Shown in pieces: positions 34,516-43,823 of a DNA stretch of 63,966 nt (positions are counted from its first letter, which is position 1; every line of letters begins with the position of its first letter). This DNA is from Bacteriovoracaceae bacterium. Its GTDB lineage: Bacteria > Bdellovibrionota > Bacteriovoracia > Bacteriovoracales > Bacteriovoracaceae. The stretch spans positions 1 to 63,966 of the forward strand of contig JAMPXB010000021.1 in assembly GCA_023701435.1 (NCBI GenBank), given 5' to 3'. The translations under genes were made by a program, and so were the position numbers. The notes under the pieces were generated by a model. The model had not been told where the DNA came from and did no database searches. It saw nothing but the letters and a program-made list of their open reading frames with translations.

Positions 34516-35742
34516 ATGACAAATACCTCCGATGAACAACAAGCGCTCCGAAAGGAGCGCTGGTACGTTGTCATCCTCGCTGCCATTCAGATCGCCCATA
34601 TTCTCGACTTTGTCATCATTATGCCCTTAGGGCCTAAATTTATGAGAGTCTTCAATATTAGTCCTGTAGAGTTCTCCACTCTGGTTTCGGCCTATACATT
34701 CAGTGCAGGAATTGTCGGTTTCATTGCGGCCCTCTATGCGGACCACTTTGACCGTAAAAAATTTCTACTCTTTAATTTTGCCGGATTTATTGTTGGCACA
34801 TTCATGTGTGCCGTTGCCCAGGGCTTCACTTCTCTACTGCTGGCCAGAATCATTGCTGGAGCCTTTGGAGGAGTTTTAAACGCCAGTGTTCTCTCCCTGG
34901 TGGCTGACCTCATTCCCTTTCAAAGAAGAGGCAATGCCATGGGTGTGGTGATGTCGGCCTTTTCCATCAGCAGTATTTTAGGGATTCCCACTGGTTTATA
35001 TATCGCCAACCTCTTTGACTGGCATGCAGCCTTTTACTTTATCTGTCTTATCGGGGTCATTTTCTGGGTGCTCTCGCTGATCATTCTGCCCTCTGTAAAA
35101 GTAAGAACTGAGGCAAAAAGCTTCAAGGACAACCTGCTTAATTTTAAGACTATTCTGCTTCAGAAAGATTATCTTCAAAGCTTCAGCCTCACCAGCGTGC
35201 TGGGCTTTGGCGTTTTTATGATTATTCCTTTCATTTCGCCTTATCTGGTTAAAAATATCAATTTTCGTGAAGACCAGCTGCCACTGCTTTATCTGATTGG
35301 CGGATTGTGCACGATTGTTTCTGCCCGGGTCATCGGCAAGCTTTGTGACAAAATTGGAAGTTTTAAAGTATTCCGGGTGGTGGCGATCATTTCCGTCTTT
35401 CCCATTTTCTTTCTAACCAATCTTCCTGCTGGAACACCGGTATGGTTAGCGTTGGTTGTAACCACTGTCTTCACGATGTTCGGCTCTGGTCGCTTTATTC
35501 CGGCGATGACTATTGTCTCGGCAGTTGTAAAACCAGATGATCGTGGCACCTTTATGAGTCTGGAAAATGCTGCCCGTCAGTTATCTTCCGGAGCTTCTTC
35601 TCAAATTGCCGGTCTGATTATTGGCTCAACGGCAGCAGGGGCGCTGACTAATTACAATGTTGTGGGTTATGTGGGAATTATTACTACTCTTAGTGCGATC
35701 TACATCGCCTTTAAAATAAAAACCAAATTCAATTTAAGATAA
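34516..35742 (+). CDS. MFS transporter
   Basis: 408 residues, about 12 membrane segments. Loop 2-3 motif ALYADHFDRKKFLLF (G/A-x-x-x-D-R-x-x-R/K type) and the motif C-like LGIPTGLYIA in helix 5. Close to arabinose-efflux/AraJ-like carriers by general shape. It is 3 bp after astD, so it may move an arginine-pathway compound, but the substrate cannot be read from sequence. Confidence 0.8.
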   Translation: MTNTSDEQQALRKERWYVVILAAIQIAHILDFVIIMPLGPKFMRVFNISPVEFSTLVSAYTFSAGIVGFIAALYADHFDRKKFLLFNFAGFIVGTFMCAVAQGFTSLLLARIIAGAFGGVLNASVLSLVADLIPFQRRGNAMGVVMSAFSISSILGIPTGLYIANLFDWHAAFYFICLIGVIFWVLSLIILPSVKVRTEAKSFKDNLLNFKTILLQKDYLQSFSLTSVLGFGVFMIIPFISPYLVKNINFREDQLPLLYLIGGLCTIVSARVIGKLCDKIGSFKVFRVVAIISVFPIFFLTNLPAGTPVWLALVVTTVFTMFGSGRFIPAMTIVSAVVKPDDRGTFMSLENAARQLSSGASSQIAGLIIGSTAAGALTNYNVVGYVGIITTLSAIYIAFKIKTKFNLR

Positions 35743-35748
35743 AAAAAT

Positions 35749-36654
35749 ATGAACTTTTCATCGGCTCACCTTGGTGCCATTACTGCTTTTTCTCTTTGGG
35801 GTGTCTTCCCTCTTTACTGGAAGATTTTCGCTGGCGAAGGCGCCTGGGACCTCTTTGGTCAAAGACTTCTTTGGTCTTTCATTACTTTATTGTTGATCCT
35901 GGTCTTTAAGAAGAAACTGGGGTCATTGACTGAGATCTGGAACAATAAACGAACAAGATACATGCTGATGCTCTCGGCGATTTTTATCTCATCCAATTGG
36001 CTCATTTATATTTATGCTGTAAACATTGGGCGCGTGCTGGAAGCCAGTATGGGGTATTTTTTAAATCCCCTCATTAATGTCTTTATGGGATGGTTGCTAT
36101 TAAAAGAGGAAATCCGCCCTACTCAATGGCCCGCCATCATATTGGCGATCATTTCCATCGTCATGATGGGACTGCAAACTGATCTGGCCCACTTTCCTTG
36201 GGTGGCCTTGTCCCTTTCCATTACCTTTGCGCTCTATGGATTAATTAGAAAAGTGACCCATGTTGGTTCAATGGAAGGGCTAACATTTGAGACATGTTTT
36301 ATTCTGGGTCCTGTTCTGATTTACTGGTACTTCTTCCAACCAACCTCTCCTTCCACTCTCTATTACACCTTACCGGGATGGAAATTCTTTGTGCTCTCCT
36401 TGTCAGGAGTGATTACCTGTATTCCACTTATTCTTTTTGCCTATAGTGCAAAACGTTTAAAACTTCAGACGCTGGGCTTTATCCAGTATCTTTCTCCGAG
36501 TTTTAAATTTCTGTGTGGATGGTTAGTTCTTAAAGAGTCTTTAAGTCATGCAATGCTACAGACTTTTGTCCTGATCTGGGTTGCTCTCTTGTGGTACACG
36601 CTGGAATCTTTCTATTTTGTCCGTAAAAATAAAAAGACTCCAGGTCGCTATTGA
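35749..36654 (+). CDS. rarD: RarD-type EamA transporter
   Basis: 301 residues, about ten membrane helices in two EamA halves. Conserved RarD elements: GVFPLYWKIFAGEGAWDLFGQRLLWS (in parts: GVFPLYWK, QRLLWSF), NWLIYIYAVNIGRVLEASMGYF, NPLINVFMG, and LGFIQYLSPSFKFL. Substrate unknown; E. coli RarD is a predicted permease. It begins 6 bp after the MFS gene. Its last 7 bp overlap the convergent oxyR gene. Confidence 0.87.
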   Translation: MNFSSAHLGAITAFSLWGVFPLYWKIFAGEGAWDLFGQRLLWSFITLLLILVFKKKLGSLTEIWNNKRTRYMLMLSAIFISSNWLIYIYAVNIGRVLEASMGYFLNPLINVFMGWLLLKEEIRPTQWPAIILAIISIVMMGLQTDLAHFPWVALSLSITFALYGLIRKVTHVGSMEGLTFETCFILGPVLIYWYFFQPTSPSTLYYTLPGWKFFVLSLSGVITCIPLILFAYSAKRLKLQTLGFIQYLSPSFKFLCGWLVLKESLSHAMLQTFVLIWVALLWYTLESFYFVRKNKKTPGRY

Positions 36655-37586
36655 ATGCTCAGAACTTCAGCTTTCGCTGAAGATTTTTTTAATTCTTTCG
36701 GTATGTTTTTCCCGATGACTTTCACCAGGGCCTTTTCAATGGATTTTTTCATTGAATGAGGGCCTGTAACAAAACTGATATCTCTTACCGGCACCATGCA
36801 TTTAAAGTCTCGTAACAGTTTTTGATCAACAGCACTCATATTGACCGTCGCCAGGTATGGCAATAAGGTGAAGCCCTGGCTGGCCTTGACCATGTTGATC
36901 AGAGTTTCAAGACTTCCCGCCTCAAAGAAAAGGTGCTTGTCCTCTTTCACATTCTTATACTGACATAGCTGCAATGCCTGAGCACGTAGACAATGACCTT
37001 CTTTTAATAGCCATGCCTGTTTAAGGTTCAGATCTTTCTCATCTATTGTTTTCTTTTTTAAAAGCTCGTGATTGGGCGATAAGAAGATTTTAAAAGGTTC
37101 CATGAAAAGATGTTCTTCATGAAGTGATTTATCTTCCAAAGGAACCGCCAGTATGGCGCCATCAATTTTACCATCTTTTAAAAGACGCATGATTTCGTCT
37201 GTTTGATGTTCATAAATTTTGAGCTCTACTTCCGGATACTCTTCTACAAACTGCTGAACAAATAGCGGTAACACATAAGGAGCAATAGTGGGAATAACTG
37301 CCAGAATAAATTCTCCGGCAATCTCTCCCCGCAGGGACTTGGCCAGTTCTTCCAGTTCATGGGCCCCATGCATAACTTTTCGGGCATATTCCAAAACTTT
37401 TAATCCCATCGGAGTGGGTTCAACGGGCGTTTTAGTGCGGTCAAAAACAATAATCTGCAGGTAATCCTCAAGCTTTTGAATCTGCATACTGAGGGTTGGT
37501 TGAGTGACAAAACACTCTTTTGCTGCTTGGGCAAAATTGCGACAGCGATCAACCGCGATGATGTAATTTAATTGCGTAAGTGTCAT
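36648..37586 (-). CDS. oxyR: Peroxide-sensing LysR regulator OxyR
   Basis: 312 residues. LysR helix-turn-helix at the N-terminus (FAQAAKECFVTQPTLSMQIQ). The redox loop reads KEGHCLRAQALQLC, with cysteines at exactly 199 and 208 as in E. coli OxyR, where they form the activating disulfide. The divergent neighbour is a DMT protein across 64 bp, which may hold its binding site. It activates peroxide defence genes in other bacteria. Confidence 0.9.
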   Translation of the reverse strand: MTLTQLNYIIAVDRCRNFAQAAKECFVTQPTLSMQIQKLEDYLQIIVFDRTKTPVEPTPMGLKVLEYARKVMHGAHELEELAKSLRGEIAGEFILAVIPTIAPYVLPLFVQQFVEEYPEVELKIYEHQTDEIMRLLKDGKIDGAILAVPLEDKSLHEEHLFMEPFKIFLSPNHELLKKKTIDEKDLNLKQAWLLKEGHCLRAQALQLCQYKNVKEDKHLFFEAGSLETLINMVKASQGFTLLPYLATVNMSAVDQKLLRDFKCMVPVRDISFVTGPHSMKKSIEKALVKVIGKNIPKELKKSSAKAEVLSIQ

Positions 37587-37650
37587 ATATACCTTTCAGG
37601 GACTTCAACCTATACTTTTATTACATCATATAATCACTCTGAGGTCGAAT

Positions 37651-38100
37651 ATGATCTTTGTCTTAATCATTGCAGCTATTTTTGTTGGACTCTTAATGCC
37701 AGTTCAGGCAGGCCTTAATGCTGAGCTGACTCGTTTTCTTAAACACCCATTTTTAGGTGCTTTTATCTCACTCACGACAGGAAGCATTGCTTTACTCCTC
37801 ATCATGCTGGTACAGGGATTTCCGATGCAGGAGATAAAGCGTATTGGAGAAGCTTCTCCCGTTCTTTTTTTAGGGGGAATTCTTGGCGCCTTATTTGTGG
37901 GCTCCTCGATCTTTTTCATTCCCAGGATGGGGGCCACCTCCATGATTGCCGCCCTGATTACGGGACAACTCCTGATGTCAGTCATTATAGATCACTATGG
38001 TTTATTGGGTCTATCCAGTTACCCAGTGTCTTTAACAAGAATTGTCGGCGTCTTTCTGCTTTTCGCAGGACTTTTTTTAGTGGTAAAGAAAAGTTCATGA
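37651..38100 (+). CDS. DMT-family (DUF606/YdcZ) membrane protein
   Basis: 149 residues, five membrane helices, a single DUF606 unit: LLMPVQAGLNAELTRFLKHP, then GALFVGSSIFFIPRMGATS and ALITGQLLMSVIIDHYG. Such proteins usually pair or dimerise; function unknown. It overlaps the ABC ATPase by 4 bp (ATGA). Confidence 0.8.
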   Translation: MIFVLIIAAIFVGLLMPVQAGLNAELTRFLKHPFLGAFISLTTGSIALLLIMLVQGFPMQEIKRIGEASPVLFLGGILGALFVGSSIFFIPRMGATSMIAALITGQLLMSVIIDHYGLLGLSSYPVSLTRIVGVFLLFAGLFLVVKKSS

Positions 38101-39047
38101 TTAAAGTATCTGAACTAACCCGACAGTTTGATAGGCGCGGTATTGCCGGCGTCCACCATTTATCCTTCACCCTTGAACAAGGGCAGGTAATGGCGATCAT
38201 GGGCCCCAATGGCAGCGGTAAAACCACCTTGATGAATCTGCTGGCGGGCAAAGTAAAAGCGGATTCTGGGGAAATTGCTATTGATGGTGAAATCAGCACT
38301 TTTCCAGTGGACGAGACCTTTGAGAACATTAATGTTCAAAAATTTCTCATCCGTTCAGTCACGCTTGATATTGAAGAAGAAAAGAAGCTCCAGCTAACCA
38401 GAGATCTGGCCGATACCTTTGAGTTTACTTTTCAGCTTCGTCAGAATTTAAATGAACTCTCTTCCGGTCAAAAACAAAAAGTTTTACTGGCAAAAGAATT
38501 AATCAATCGCCCGGCGCTCTTACTTATGGATGAGCCCTTTGCTCATCTTGATCCATTTACCAGAAAAGATATTTTAAGCGGTCTGTTCCAATATATCCGT
38601 CATCAGGGAATGACCGTTTTATGGGTCACTCATGATCTGGAAGAAGCTTTTCAATTTTCTGATCAGATGGCCTTGATGAATTTTGGGAAATTTGAACAAA
38701 GGGGAACGCCAGAGAATCTGGCAAGAACTCCACGCAATCTTTTCGTTGCTCAGTTCATGGGTTATCGTAATTTTTTTACTCATCAATTTGTGAAGAATTG
38801 CTGGCAGTCTCCTTCTGAAATAGAAGGCTTTCTGGTGGTACCTGACCACGCCTGGACACTAGATAATAGCGGTACACCTTTTAAAATTGTGGCCCGCCAT
38901 CCGGGACGCCAGACGATTGAATACAAACTTCAATCTGAGGAAAAAGTGATCTACCTCATTAAAGGATCTCAGCTCCCGCTACTGGAAGTCGGGGCCACTA
39001 TCCGCCTTAATCCTATCTGGGAAGAATGCTTCGCTATACCTCTGTAA
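38097..39047 (+). CDS. Orphan ABC transporter ATPase
   Basis: 316 residues. Walker A MGPNGSGKTT, signature LSSGQKQKV, Walker B ALLLMDEPFAHLDP and H-loop WVTHDLEEA. The last 100 residues form a TOBE-like extension, as in import ATPases of the PotA/FbpC kind. No permease or binding protein lies beside it. It is translationally coupled to the DUF606 membrane protein; a functional pairing is only a guess. Confidence 0.75.
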   Translation: MIKVSELTRQFDRRGIAGVHHLSFTLEQGQVMAIMGPNGSGKTTLMNLLAGKVKADSGEIAIDGEISTFPVDETFENINVQKFLIRSVTLDIEEEKKLQLTRDLADTFEFTFQLRQNLNELSSGQKQKVLLAKELINRPALLLMDEPFAHLDPFTRKDILSGLFQYIRHQGMTVLWVTHDLEEAFQFSDQMALMNFGKFEQRGTPENLARTPRNLFVAQFMGYRNFFTHQFVKNCWQSPSEIEGFLVVPDHAWTLDNSGTPFKIVARHPGRQTIEYKLQSEEKVIYLIKGSQLPLLEVGATIRLNPIWEECFAIPL

Positions 39048-39123
39048 TTATAGACACTTAACCCCTCTAAAAAATCTTCCTTCCTCTAGTCGAACAGGGC
39101 CTCTGCGTGATAAGTATTCAAGC

Positions 39124-40023
39124 ATGGCCATAACATATTTTGACAAAGACAAATACCAAAGAAAACCTGAATGGTTGAAAGTAAAACTCCCTCAAGGTGA
39201 GGACTATAAAGACATTCGTGATAATCTTCACAGCAAGGGATTATCGACTGTTTGTGAGGAAGCTAAGTGTCCTAACATTTCAGAATGCTGGAGCGCTCGA
39301 ACTGCCACTGTCATGATTCTCGGTGACACTTGTACTCGCGCCTGCAAATTTTGCAATGTGAAGACTGGTAATCCTAAGGGTTTTGTTAACCATGAAGAAA
39401 TTGAGAACACATCCAAGATGGTTGGCCTCATGTCACTTCGATATATCGTTATCACCAGTGTTGATCGTGATGATCTTCCTGATCAGGGTGCCGGACATTT
39501 TGCTGCGGTCATTGATCGGGTTCATTTGGATCACCCGGAAACGAAAGTAGAAGTACTTATTCCGGACTTCAGTGTCGATTCAGAACGCATGCATACACTA
39601 GCGAAATCTAATCCCTATGTGATTGCCCAAAATATTGAAACAGTAAGACGTCTTACTCACCCTGTTCGTGATCCACGTGCTGGCTATGATAAGACCATTG
39701 AGTGCCTTAAATTTTACAAAACTCATTATCCACATATTCAGACTAAGACCTCTCTGATGATGGGCCTGGGTGAAACCTGGCAAGAGATTCAGGAAACTCT
39801 GGAAGATCTTCGCGCTGTCGGCGTGGATATTGTTACTTTTGGACAATACCTTCAGCCTTCGAAGCGCCATCTGAATGTTGAGAAGTTCTATACTCCGGAA
39901 GAATTTGACGAATTAAAACGTATGTCCCTTAAAATGGGTTTCAAATTTGTGGCAAGTGGTCCTCTCGTCAGAAGTTCATACAAGGCCGGAGACTTCCTGG
40001 ATTACGTCGAAGCCAAAGTATAA
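39124..40023 (+). CDS. lipA: Lipoyl synthase
   Basis: 299 residues. The auxiliary cluster cysteines lie in CEEAKCPNISECW, and the radical-SAM CxxxCxxC in CTRACKFCNV. The C-terminal SGPLVRSSYKAGDF carries the conserved R-S-S-Y. It inserts two sulfurs into octanoyl groups on E2 and H proteins. lipB begins 2 bp later. Confidence 0.96.
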   Translation: MAITYFDKDKYQRKPEWLKVKLPQGEDYKDIRDNLHSKGLSTVCEEAKCPNISECWSARTATVMILGDTCTRACKFCNVKTGNPKGFVNHEEIENTSKMVGLMSLRYIVITSVDRDDLPDQGAGHFAAVIDRVHLDHPETKVEVLIPDFSVDSERMHTLAKSNPYVIAQNIETVRRLTHPVRDPRAGYDKTIECLKFYKTHYPHIQTKTSLMMGLGETWQEIQETLEDLRAVGVDIVTFGQYLQPSKRHLNVEKFYTPEEFDELKRMSLKMGFKFVASGPLVRSSYKAGDFLDYVEAKV

Positions 40024-40025
40024 TC

Positions 40026-40766
40026 ATGAAAAAGATCATCACAGATTCAATCAATCTCTCGGATTTTGATTTGAAAGACAGTGATCTTATTTCACTTGAT
40101 GAACGAACTGTGGTGGTAACGAAATGGAACTGGGACTATGGTCTGGCCCATAAGTTTCAGCGGGCCTCTCTGACAGTAGTTCAGGAAACTCCCAATCTAC
40201 GTATTATTATTTGCTGCAATCATCCGGAAGTTTTAACCAATGGTCGAGGTCTTCAAAAGCCCCGCAAAGGTGAAGTGCTGGAGTTAGTGGAATTCAAGCC
40301 GGAAGAACATCGTAGTCTTCCTTTCCCGCTCTATCAGATCGAACGTGGCGGCGGACTGACTTTCCACCATCCGGGACAATTCATTTTTTATCCCATTGTA
40401 AAACTAAATCCAAAATCCTTATCCTTATCCCTGATGATTGATCAAATTTTTGATTTCACCATCGATATCTTAAACTCCTGGGGAGTAAAAAACCTCGACC
40501 ATGAGAATAAGCTCCTGGGAATCTGGCAAGGCAACAAAAAGCTGGCCTCCATGGGCATCGCCATTGAAAAACTAACCACTTTTCACGGCATGGCCCTCAA
40601 TCTGCTGGAGAACCCGAATATGAAGAAGGCCCTCGCCTCTCTCAACCCTTGTGGTCTTAATGCCCAAACGTATACATCGGTGGAGGCCTTGGCCGAAATT
40701 CCATCAAACCCTTTGGAGAGCTTCAGGGAGCAATTCCTGGTCAGGATTAAAAATGAGTGGAAATAG
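40026..40766 (+). CDS. lipB: Octanoyltransferase LipB
   Basis: 246 residues. ERGGGLTFHHPGQ (usually RGG-x-x-T-x-H-G-P-G-Q), the catalytic Lys in KKLASMGIAI and the catalytic Cys in LNPCGLNA. It transfers octanoate from ACP to lipoyl domains, using product of the fab cluster. The N-terminal 40 residues or so are longer than usual. It follows lipA by 2 bp and overlaps aroC by 14 bp. Confidence 0.9.
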   Translation: MKKIITDSINLSDFDLKDSDLISLDERTVVVTKWNWDYGLAHKFQRASLTVVQETPNLRIIICCNHPEVLTNGRGLQKPRKGEVLELVEFKPEEHRSLPFPLYQIERGGGLTFHHPGQFIFYPIVKLNPKSLSLSLMIDQIFDFTIDILNSWGVKNLDHENKLLGIWQGNKKLASMGIAIEKLTTFHGMALNLLENPNMKKALASLNPCGLNAQTYTSVEALAEIPSNPLESFREQFLVRIKNEWK

Positions 40767-41754
40767 TTTTGGCCAGTTGTTCAGGATTACTACTTTCGGG
40801 GAATCTCATGGAGAGGCCTTAGGTGTCGTGATTGATGGAATGCCTGCAGGTCTGATGGTAGATCTGGAAGATTTAAAAAAAGAGTTAAAGCGCCGGGCCC
40901 CGGGTCAGCATGAGGTTCATACTTCCCGCAAAGAAGAAGATCTTCCGGAAATCCTTTCTGGAGTTTTTCAGAATAAGACTCTGGGTACTCCCATCACAGT
41001 TATCGTTCGCAATACCAATCAAAGAAGCCAGGATTACGAAGTCCTAAAAGACTCCTATCGTCCGGGGCATGCTGATAAAACAACCATGATGAAATATGGT
41101 TACCGGGATCATCGTGGAGGCGGACGTGCCTCCGGCAGAGAAACTCTGGCGCGAGTGATCGGCGGATATTTTGCCGGTCTTATTTTAAAAGATCTTTCAT
41201 TTTATGCTTACATCCAAGAAGTGGGACAATTTAAACTGACAACGGCTCCTCTAGATCACTCCGTTGACCGGGGTGAGATTAATATTCCAGATAAGAAGAT
41301 GTCGGATGCAGTGATTGATTTTTTAAAAGACTGCAAGAAAAACGGCGAATCAGCAGGAGGAGTTGTAGCACTATCTATTCTCAACTCTCCTACCGGTTTA
41401 GGTGAACCGGTCTTTGATAAATTAAAGGCCGATTTTGCCAAAGCGATGCTGTCTATTCCTGCCTGCATCGGATTCAGTATTGGTTCAGCATTTGACCTGG
41501 TAAAACTTCCCGGAAGCCAAATCTCTCAGGACTCCAAAAACTTTGGAGGAATGGAAGGTGGTATATCCAATGGGGAAGAAATTCTACTACAGATGGCCTT
41601 TAAAGCACCATCGACCATCGGCGAGAAAGCGAAGGCCGGTCGTCATGATCCCTGCATTCTCCCGCGAGTGGTTCCAGTCGTAGAAGCGATGGCCAAAATC
41701 GTTATGGCCGATCACTTTCTCCGGAATTCTTCTTATTCTGCTTTTCACTCTTAA
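40753..41754 (+). CDS. aroC: Chorismate synthase
   Basis: 333 residues from the ATG at 40753. SGNSFGQLFRITTFGESHG, RPGHADKT, GGGRASGRET and the C-terminal GRHDPCILPR with VPVVEAMA are all diagnostic. It makes chorismate from EPSP using reduced FMN; aroK is at 10.4 kb. It is slightly short at the C-terminus. Its start is within lipB (14 bp overlap), and its 3' end overlaps the convergent sulfatase gene by 53 bp. Confidence 0.94.
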   Translation: MSGNSFGQLFRITTFGESHGEALGVVIDGMPAGLMVDLEDLKKELKRRAPGQHEVHTSRKEEDLPEILSGVFQNKTLGTPITVIVRNTNQRSQDYEVLKDSYRPGHADKTTMMKYGYRDHRGGGRASGRETLARVIGGYFAGLILKDLSFYAYIQEVGQFKLTTAPLDHSVDRGEINIPDKKMSDAVIDFLKDCKKNGESAGGVVALSILNSPTGLGEPVFDKLKADFAKAMLSIPACIGFSIGSAFDLVKLPGSQISQDSKNFGGMEGGISNGEEILLQMAFKAPSTIGEKAKAGRHDPCILPRVVPVVEAMAKIVMADHFLRNSSYSAFHS

Positions 41755-43771
41755 GATAGGTATCAGTGATACTGATAAGTCCCTGGGCCTTAGATTTTAA
41801 CTTCTGAAGCTCAGGTGTCGGCTCAGTCGGTTCAAGAAATTCATAATTTTCATCACGCCATTTCCAGAACTTTCCATGGTGGAAAGCCCCATCAGGACCA
41901 GCAATTAAACCTGAGCTGTTAATAGCATCGGAATGATCGCTGAACATGTCTTCCCCTAACTTGATATAAGGTTGATCGGACAAGGATAAATTGATCAACG
42001 TTGGAAAGATGTCTTCGTGGGATCCGAATTTTTTATCATCTATTGCTCCTGACGGTTTGTAGGCATCAGGGATTCTCAGATAAAAAGGCACGGCATAACG
42101 TACAAATTCCTGCTCTTGACCAACTCCTTTAGCTATCCAAAAACTGTGATCGCCCGTGAGACCAACAATGGTCTTATCATTTAAACTGGAGCTGTGAATT
42201 CGCTCCAGGAATTCGGCCATCTTTTGATTGGAGTACTGAAATCCCAGGAATCTTTTTCGCGCCAATTCTTCATCAATGGTAATTTTAGAAAGTATCTCTT
42301 TTGTAAATTTGAGCTCACGTGGCTGATAAGATGAAGGATACTCAAAGGGCGGATGATTTGAGGTCGTTAAAACCAGGAAAAACTGGGGGCGTGTCGCTGT
42401 TCTTAACTGCTCATCAATGAATGAATAAAGATACTCGTCAAAAATACCCCATTCATTTCCTAAATCTCGGGCAGAGAAATTTCCTAATTCAGGCATCGCC
42501 TCTTTGATTTCGTCCGCTCCCCAAAGGTGGTCATATTTCTGGGCCCTTAGATATTTTCCCAAATCACGCCAGCCTAGCTTTCCGCCATAGACGAAATGGG
42601 TGTCATAACCACTTTCCTTGAAAGGAAGGTGACCTGCTGACTTCAGGGCCGTCTGCATGTATTCAGATTCTGAAAGGAAACGGGCCCCGGGACGAATAAC
42701 TTGGGAAGTGGCCACGGAAACAATACTTCCGATAGTTCCATTCTCAGCCGGCAAGAAGTTCTTGAACAAAACACCTTTATCAAAGTGATTTTTTAAATCT
42801 CCCAGCAGTTGAAAATCTTTGGAGTCTTGATTATTCCAAAAAGATCCCAGGCTTTCCATCACCACCAGGACGACGTGAGGAGGATTTTCTTTAAGAAAAG
42901 GATTATTCGGGGTTCTGACCGTCAAGGCCTTCTGGATATCAGAATTTTCTGGCGATTTACCACGAGCAGCAAGGAAGGCCTCTTCCCAGCGATTAAAACC
43001 ATTGGCCTTAAGATAATTAAACTGATCCTTACCAAAAGTTTTACGGATTTTAATAGCGCGGTTTAAAGTCAGGGCCCCATTGAGGGCGATTTCATTAACA
43101 AATTCGTTGTCACTAATAAAGGCATCTTCTACCGACAGTGGGAGGCGGGTAAAATTACCCCGGGCCATGAAAGCAATCAACACGAGTCCACTCAAAAAGA
43201 TAAGAGGCATTTTAAAATTGAAGGCGCGTGCCTTTAAATCAAATTCAAACGGAGAAAAAAGAAACTTTATAAAACGATAAAGTCCATAATGAAGTGTGAA
43301 AACGATTGTGAGCCAAAACAGAAGGTTGTAATTTTTGTAAATGGAAATAATGACGGCTTGGGTATCATCCTCAAAAAAACCGAAGAATAAAATATTTAAA
43401 TGTTCCTGGAAGTAGGAATAAAAGCCGTAATCAAATACATAAAGCCAGGCGATGAGAAAATAACCGAAGCATAAAAGACTCACGAGCAAAAAACGGGTCG
43501 CTTTAATGGTTACTTTACCTGGAATGAAATAGGCCAGATTCAGAATAATAAAAGGCAGGGCATTCACATAGGCCAGTGGCATAAGATCAAAACGTAACCC
43601 GAGAAAGAGGGCCTTTTTGATTTCATCGGTATTTTGGGAAAGGATGTTCCAATCTCCAAAATAAAAGGCAAAGGAAATCCTCGCCAGCGTCATCAGCACA
43701 GCAAAAATAAGAAAAAGGAATGTCAGGTTTTTAAGCCAACGCCAGTAATAGTGCCTGAAAGACAAATTCAT
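41702..43771 (-). CDS. LtaS-family membrane sulfatase/phosphoglycerol transferase
   Basis: 689 residues. Five N-terminal membrane helices (about 10-215), then an extracytoplasmic sulfatase-fold domain: VVLVVMESLGSFW (metal site after the strand), nucleophile Thr in AENGTIGSI, TSNHPPFEYP, and the late VGLTGDHSFWIA (Asp-His metal site). Members polymerise or transfer phosphoglycerol in the cell envelope. A Gram-negative with LtaS-like enzymes more likely modifies glycans or lipids than makes lipoteichoic acid. It follows pilT by 52 bp. Confidence 0.85.
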   Translation of the reverse strand: MNLSFRHYYWRWLKNLTFLFLIFAVLMTLARISFAFYFGDWNILSQNTDEIKKALFLGLRFDLMPLAYVNALPFIILNLAYFIPGKVTIKATRFLLVSLLCFGYFLIAWLYVFDYGFYSYFQEHLNILFFGFFEDDTQAVIISIYKNYNLLFWLTIVFTLHYGLYRFIKFLFSPFEFDLKARAFNFKMPLIFLSGLVLIAFMARGNFTRLPLSVEDAFISDNEFVNEIALNGALTLNRAIKIRKTFGKDQFNYLKANGFNRWEEAFLAARGKSPENSDIQKALTVRTPNNPFLKENPPHVVLVVMESLGSFWNNQDSKDFQLLGDLKNHFDKGVLFKNFLPAENGTIGSIVSVATSQVIRPGARFLSESEYMQTALKSAGHLPFKESGYDTHFVYGGKLGWRDLGKYLRAQKYDHLWGADEIKEAMPELGNFSARDLGNEWGIFDEYLYSFIDEQLRTATRPQFFLVLTTSNHPPFEYPSSYQPRELKFTKEILSKITIDEELARKRFLGFQYSNQKMAEFLERIHSSSLNDKTIVGLTGDHSFWIAKGVGQEQEFVRYAVPFYLRIPDAYKPSGAIDDKKFGSHEDIFPTLINLSLSDQPYIKLGEDMFSDHSDAINSSGLIAGPDGAFHHGKFWKWRDENYEFLEPTEPTPELQKLKSKAQGLISITDTYLKSEKQNKKNSGESDRP

Positions 43772-43823
43772 AAAATGACCTCAAATTTTGAGCATCATAT
43801 CAATCGTCATTTCAGAATGCAAT

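Noticed and set aside
40651..40752. An upstream in-frame start that would lengthen aroC by 34 residues
   Set aside because: It lies inside lipB in another frame, and its residues (many Trp and Arg) do not fit chorismate synthase. The SGNSFG start at 40753 is the family start.
41702..43771. A true lipoteichoic-acid synthase
   Set aside because: The organism is Gram-negative by its LptE, Mla and lipoprotein genes, so only the family, not the polymer, can be named.
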